A DNA stretch of 7,487 bases from UBA4661 sp002405405 (lineage in GTDB: Bacteria; Bacteroidota; Ignavibacteria; Kapaibacteriales; UBA4661): NCBI GenBank assembly GCA_036847245.1, contig DAIUAL010000164.1, forward strand, positions 1 through 7,487, written 5' to 3'. Below, piece by piece: positions 7,131 through 7,487 of the stretch; position 1 is the first letter of the stretch, and each line of letters starts with the position of its first letter. The notes below the pieces were generated by a model. That model was given only the letters and a program-made list of their open reading frames with translations. It did not search any database and was not told where the DNA came from. The position numbers and the translations under genes are program-made.

Positions 7131-7487
7131 ATGAACGGCTTAATATTCTTAATTCTTAATTCTTGTCTTCTATTGCCCTCTATTTCTTGGGGAGATTCGG
7201 TTCATGTCACAACAAATGACCGATTATCATACCAAGCCGCAAATACATTTTTTTCAGACAACTTTTATACCCCAAACATATACCAACAACTTAAACAAAT
7301 ATCAGCGAATTCCTACATTAATTTAGGGCAAAGTCCTACAGATTCCTACGTGATTTTTTCTATGATTTTCTTTGATTCTGCACAAAAAAACCATTTTTAC
7401 CCCAAAATCAGTGCTCGTGCTTTCGCGGTACATGTATGCCATTCACCTTGTTGCAAAGTACAATGTTCACCGAGCATAAATTCTCCG
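7131..7487 (+). CDS. Possible secreted protein, 5' part running off the window
   Basis: A frame free of stops from 7107 to the window end (127 codons). The ATG at 7131 gives 119 residues; an ATG at 7110 would add seven. The N terminus is hydrophobic (NGLIFLILNSCLLLPSISWG) and followed by a polar region rich in Ser, Asn, Tyr and Thr, as expected for a signal peptide and an exported protein. However, there is no positive charge before the hydrophobic core and no Shine-Dalgarno sequence at usual spacing (an AGGA at 7092-7095 is about 14 bases before 7110). The DNA is AT-rich, with short TTAATTC repeats at 7149-7162 in the leader. The end of the visible part has five cysteines in a short span. 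No family is recognised. It may be a real gene diverging from the chemoreceptor or a chance open frame in intergenic DNA. Confidence 0.35.
   Translation, partial: MNGLIFLILNSCLLLPSISWGDSVHVTTNDRLSYQAANTFFSDNFYTPNIYQQLKQISANSYINLGQSPTDSYVIFSMIFFDSAQKNHFYPKISARAFAVHVCHSPCCKVQCSPSINSP

Noticed and set aside
7088..7159. 23-codon + strand ORF starting at ATG 7088
   Set aside because: Short, without a ribosome binding site or recognisable motif, and it ends in the TTAATTC repeats; probably chance.
7260..7300. TATGTTTG on the - strand, resembling the Bacteroidota -7 element TAnnTTTG
   Set aside because: It is almost 300 bases from the chemoreceptor start, the -33 match is ambiguous, and such words are common in AT-rich DNA.
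7397..7477. 26-codon - strand ORF with GGAG five bases before its ATG
   Set aside because: Too short to support by sequence alone, with no recognised family and a longer open frame on the opposite strand. Kept only as a note in the finding on the right edge.

Overview
The window looks like draft-assembly DNA from a bacterium of the Bacteroidota/Chlorobiota (FCB) group. Three things support this: a type IX secretion (T9SS) type-A C-terminal sorting domain, a DUF3109 protein of the kind common in that group, and a sigma-54 resembling Bacteroidota-type RpoN. A Kapabacteria/Chlorobi-like lineage is a guess that I cannot settle from the sequence. A run of ten Ns at 6546-6555 marks a scaffold gap.

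Left part, + strand (1-4634). The 3' end of a Bax-inhibitor-1 family membrane protein gene (1-357) is followed by a DUF3109 cysteine-rich protein (454-1017). After a 36-base gap comes a very long ORF (1054-4257, 1067 aa). Its first ~639 residues are a full-length RpoN (sigma-54) ending at the normal C-terminal position just after the RpoN box. With no stop codon it continues into a hydrophobic signal-peptide-like segment, an HGGG/GxSxG carboxylesterase and a T9SS sorting domain. A small lipoprotein gene (4254-4634) overlaps the end of this ORF by ATGA, so the last two genes are probably translationally coupled.

Right part, - strand (4650-6973). A methyl-accepting chemotaxis protein gene (6973 down to 5053) has a 4-helix-bundle-type sensor, a HAMP domain, a second HAMP-like segment and a complete signalling hairpin. 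The scaffold gap breaks its reading frame artificially. It ends in a good rho-independent terminator (4961-5008). Just beyond that lies a small membrane-protein ORF (4943 down to 4650) with a strong ribosome binding site, convergent with the lipoprotein gene. At the right edge an AT-rich + strand frame, open from 7107 to the window end, may be the 5' part of a secreted-protein gene diverging from the chemotaxis gene.

The most unusual item is the in-frame joining of a cytoplasmic sigma factor to an exported esterase. The esterase leader has no start codon of its own in frame. This could be a real gene fusion with membrane-tethering consequences, or a small sequence error or deletion at the junction. 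Both readings are set out below.
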